A DNA stretch of 64,000 nt from the NCBI GenBank assembly GCA_021324015.1, contig JAJPJX010000084.1, positions 62,001 to 126,000 of the forward strand, in the 5' to 3' direction. This stretch comes from Solibacteraceae bacterium. Its GTDB lineage: Bacteria; Acidobacteriota; Terriglobia; Bryobacterales; Bryobacteraceae. The first letter of the stretch is position 1, and each line of letters opens with the position of its first letter. A program made the position numbers and the translations under genes. Positions 62,325 to 64,000 of the stretch are shown here, piece by piece. The notes beneath the pieces were generated by a model that saw only the letters and a program-made list of their open reading frames with translations, ran no database searches and was not told the DNA's origin.

Positions 62325-63996
62325 AGCCATCAGCGTGGTGTCGCCACGTGCGGCATTGCGGCGCGTGCGGCACCGGGTAGCCCTGGAATTGACTGCGGGC
62401 TACCTGGAGCGGCACGCGCAGCGCTTCCGCTACGAGGGGGCCAGCGCGGGCCGGCGTTCCAACGGCTGGTACGCCGCGTCGACGGATGCCAACGTCGAGC
62501 TGATGGGGTCGCTCATCTGGTTGCGCAACCGCAGCCGCGATCTCGTCCGCAACAACCCATACGCGGCACGCGCCATCGAGGAACTGGCCGGCAATGTCGT
62601 CGGGACCGGCATCGTGCCGAAGGCAAAGACCGGCAATGTCGCGATTGATAAGGTCATCGATGCCGAGTGGCCGTTCTTCGCCGAGACCTGCGACACGCCC
62701 CAGCGCCTCGACTTCTATGGCATGCAGACGCTGACGGTGCGCACCATGGCTGAGAGCGGAGAGGCGATCGCCCGGTTCCGGCCGCAGCCGGCGGACTTTG
62801 GGTTGCGCATTCCGCTCCAGCTGCAGATGCTCGAGGCGGACTTCCTCGATCAGGCCCGCACGATGGGCCTCGTCAACGGGCACGTGATGGAGGGCGTCCA
62901 GTTCGACGAGAAGGGCCGGCGCGTGGCCTACTGGCTGTTCAGCTATCACCCCGGCGGCGTGCTGATCCTGAATCCGCGCGGCGGCATCGTGAGCCAGCCG
63001 GTTCCCGCTGACCAGATCATGCACGTCTATCGCGTGCTTCGGCCTGGCCAGGTTCGTGGTGTGCCCTGGCTGGCGCCCGTGATGATGTCGCTCCGCGACC
63101 TGGAGGATTACTGCGATGCGGAGCGCGTGCGCAAGAAGATTGAGTCCTGCGTCACCGCGTTCGTCACGCAGCCGGAGGGCATCGACGGCGATCCGCTGGG
63201 CCTCACCGATACCGACCCGATTAGCGGATTGCCGGTCGAGAATTTCCAGCCTGGAATGGTCGAGTACCTGAAGCCCGGCCAGGACGTGAAGTTCAACAAT
63301 CCCCCGGCTGCGGGCGGCTACCGCGAATACAAGATGACCGAGCTGCAGGGCATCATGGCCGGCATTGGGCTGCCGTATGAGCTGGGCACCGGCGATATGT
63401 CGCAGGTGAATTACTCCTCCTGGCGCGGCGGCATGCTGGGCTTCCGCAACACGGTGGAAGCGTACCGCTGGCTGACCCTGATCCCGCTTTTCTGCATGCC
63501 CGTGTGGCGCCGGTTTATTGACACGCTGATTTTACAGGGTAAAATTCCGGCCGCTGTTGCAACAGATGACAGGGTCGGCCTGCGCACTGTGCAGTGGACG
63601 GCGCCTCGCTTTGAATCCGTCGACCCGGTGAAGGACGCCGAGGCGGTGTTAAAGGACGTGCGCATGGGCCGGAAGACCTGGTTCGAAGCGGTGTTGGAGA
63701 ACGGCTATGATCCCACCACGCAGATTGAGCAGATTGCGCTGTTCAACAAGCTGGTGGACAAGTTCCAAATCATTCTCGATTCCGACCCGCGCAACACGAC
63801 GCTCCGCGGCCAGGCGCAACCGGCGGCGAATGCAGATCCGGCACTGAACCGTAAGTTCGCTCCCGCCAAAGGGAAGAACCAGCAGTCCGCGGCGCTCTCG
63901 GAAGAGGACCTCGGCATGATCCGGGAATTACTCGCCGCGGGCATGTCGCGCGTGAACAGCAGCTTTGAATCCACATCCCGGCTCTACCGGGGATAA
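62308..63996 (+). CDS. Phage portal protein (lambda gpB family)
   Basis: A 562-residue portal. Family segments are LIWLRNRSRDLVRNNPYAARAIEELAGNVVG near 70-100, RTMAESGEAIARFRP, LQMLEADFLDQ, MHVYRVLRPGQVRGVPWLAPVMMSLRDLEDYCDAE and PPAAGGYREYKMTELQGIMAGIGLPYELGTGDMSQVNYSS. The dodecamer ring is the DNA entry vertex and binds the terminase. The ATG at 62308 overlaps the preceding gene. The stop is just inside the window, so the gene is complete. Confidence 0.94.
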   Translation: MNLLDKAISVVSPRAALRRVRHRVALELTAGYLERHAQRFRYEGASAGRRSNGWYAASTDANVELMGSLIWLRNRSRDLVRNNPYAARAIEELAGNVVGTGIVPKAKTGNVAIDKVIDAEWPFFAETCDTPQRLDFYGMQTLTVRTMAESGEAIARFRPQPADFGLRIPLQLQMLEADFLDQARTMGLVNGHVMEGVQFDEKGRRVAYWLFSYHPGGVLILNPRGGIVSQPVPADQIMHVYRVLRPGQVRGVPWLAPVMMSLRDLEDYCDAERVRKKIESCVTAFVTQPEGIDGDPLGLTDTDPISGLPVENFQPGMVEYLKPGQDVKFNNPPAAGGYREYKMTELQGIMAGIGLPYELGTGDMSQVNYSSWRGGMLGFRNTVEAYRWLTLIPLFCMPVWRRFIDTLILQGKIPAAVATDDRVGLRTVQWTAPRFESVDPVKDAEAVLKDVRMGRKTWFEAVLENGYDPTTQIEQIALFNKLVDKFQIILDSDPRNTTLRGQAQPAANADPALNRKFAPAKGKNQQSAALSEEDLGMIRELLAAGMSRVNSSFESTSRLYRG

Positions 63997-64000
63997 ATCC

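Noticed and set aside
36000-64000. Right attachment site (copy of tRNA-Asn 3' end)
   Set aside because: No copy of the acceptor and T-arm sequence was noticed; the right junction probably lies outside.

Overview
The window joins a conserved bacterial chromosome (1 to about 23.6 kb) to the left part of a large prophage-like element (about 23.6 kb to the right edge). The host looks like an acidobacterium of the Solibacter/Bryobacter type. That is an inference from high GC, two large secreted beta-propeller proteins with the C-terminal module typical of that lineage, ThuA and SGNH/GDSL proteins, a DUF3108 protein and the futalosine menaquinone gene mqnA.

Chromosome. The 3' part of ribF is followed by a LacD-type aldolase. 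A reverse-strand cluster then runs HDOD protein, Ldh2-type oxidoreductase, xseB, ispA, tlyA, nadK, ending in the wreck of a dicarboxylate:cation symporter. Two reverse-strand hydrolases follow, then DUF3108, SGNH hydrolase and ThuA genes. A PD40 propeller gene is next, then ilvD, proC, a YmdB phosphodiesterase and a GGDEF cyclase. An NHL-repeat protein, mqnA and tRNA-Asn(GTT) close the chromosomal part.

Element. Directly after tRNA-Asn come a structured non-coding stretch, a small ORF, a DUF2924 protein, a large serine recombinase and an HTH protein, with partly overlapping genes. Next is a reverse-strand cargo block of about 14 kb. One tightly spaced operon encodes an HTH-SNF2 helicase, a CD-NTase, a Cap15-like effector, a DUF1156 DNA methyltransferase (one-base frameshift near its N-terminus) and a DUF499 ATPase. 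Upstream of it, on the same strand, lies a Gp37/Gp68-TcmP pair. A complete minimal CBASS (cyclase plus receptor) thus sits between the helicase and methylase genes of a modification-type defence cassette. This is the most unusual arrangement in the window.

Phage core. From 40.9 kb the forward strand carries two unknown genes, an excisionase-like HTH, a sigma-like factor, and a replication/recombination module (PD-(D/E)XK nuclease, Sak4-like ATPase, DUF669, ERCC4 nuclease, RecD2 helicase, giant primase-helicase). The primase 3' end contains a dense array of GGGGAT/ATCCCC repeats in both orientations. Two tandem ParB-methyltransferase fusions follow, then a three-gene reverse block, and then packaging genes (small and large terminase, gpW-like protein, four small ORFs, lambda-type portal). 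Capsid, tail and lysis genes and the right attachment site would lie beyond the window.
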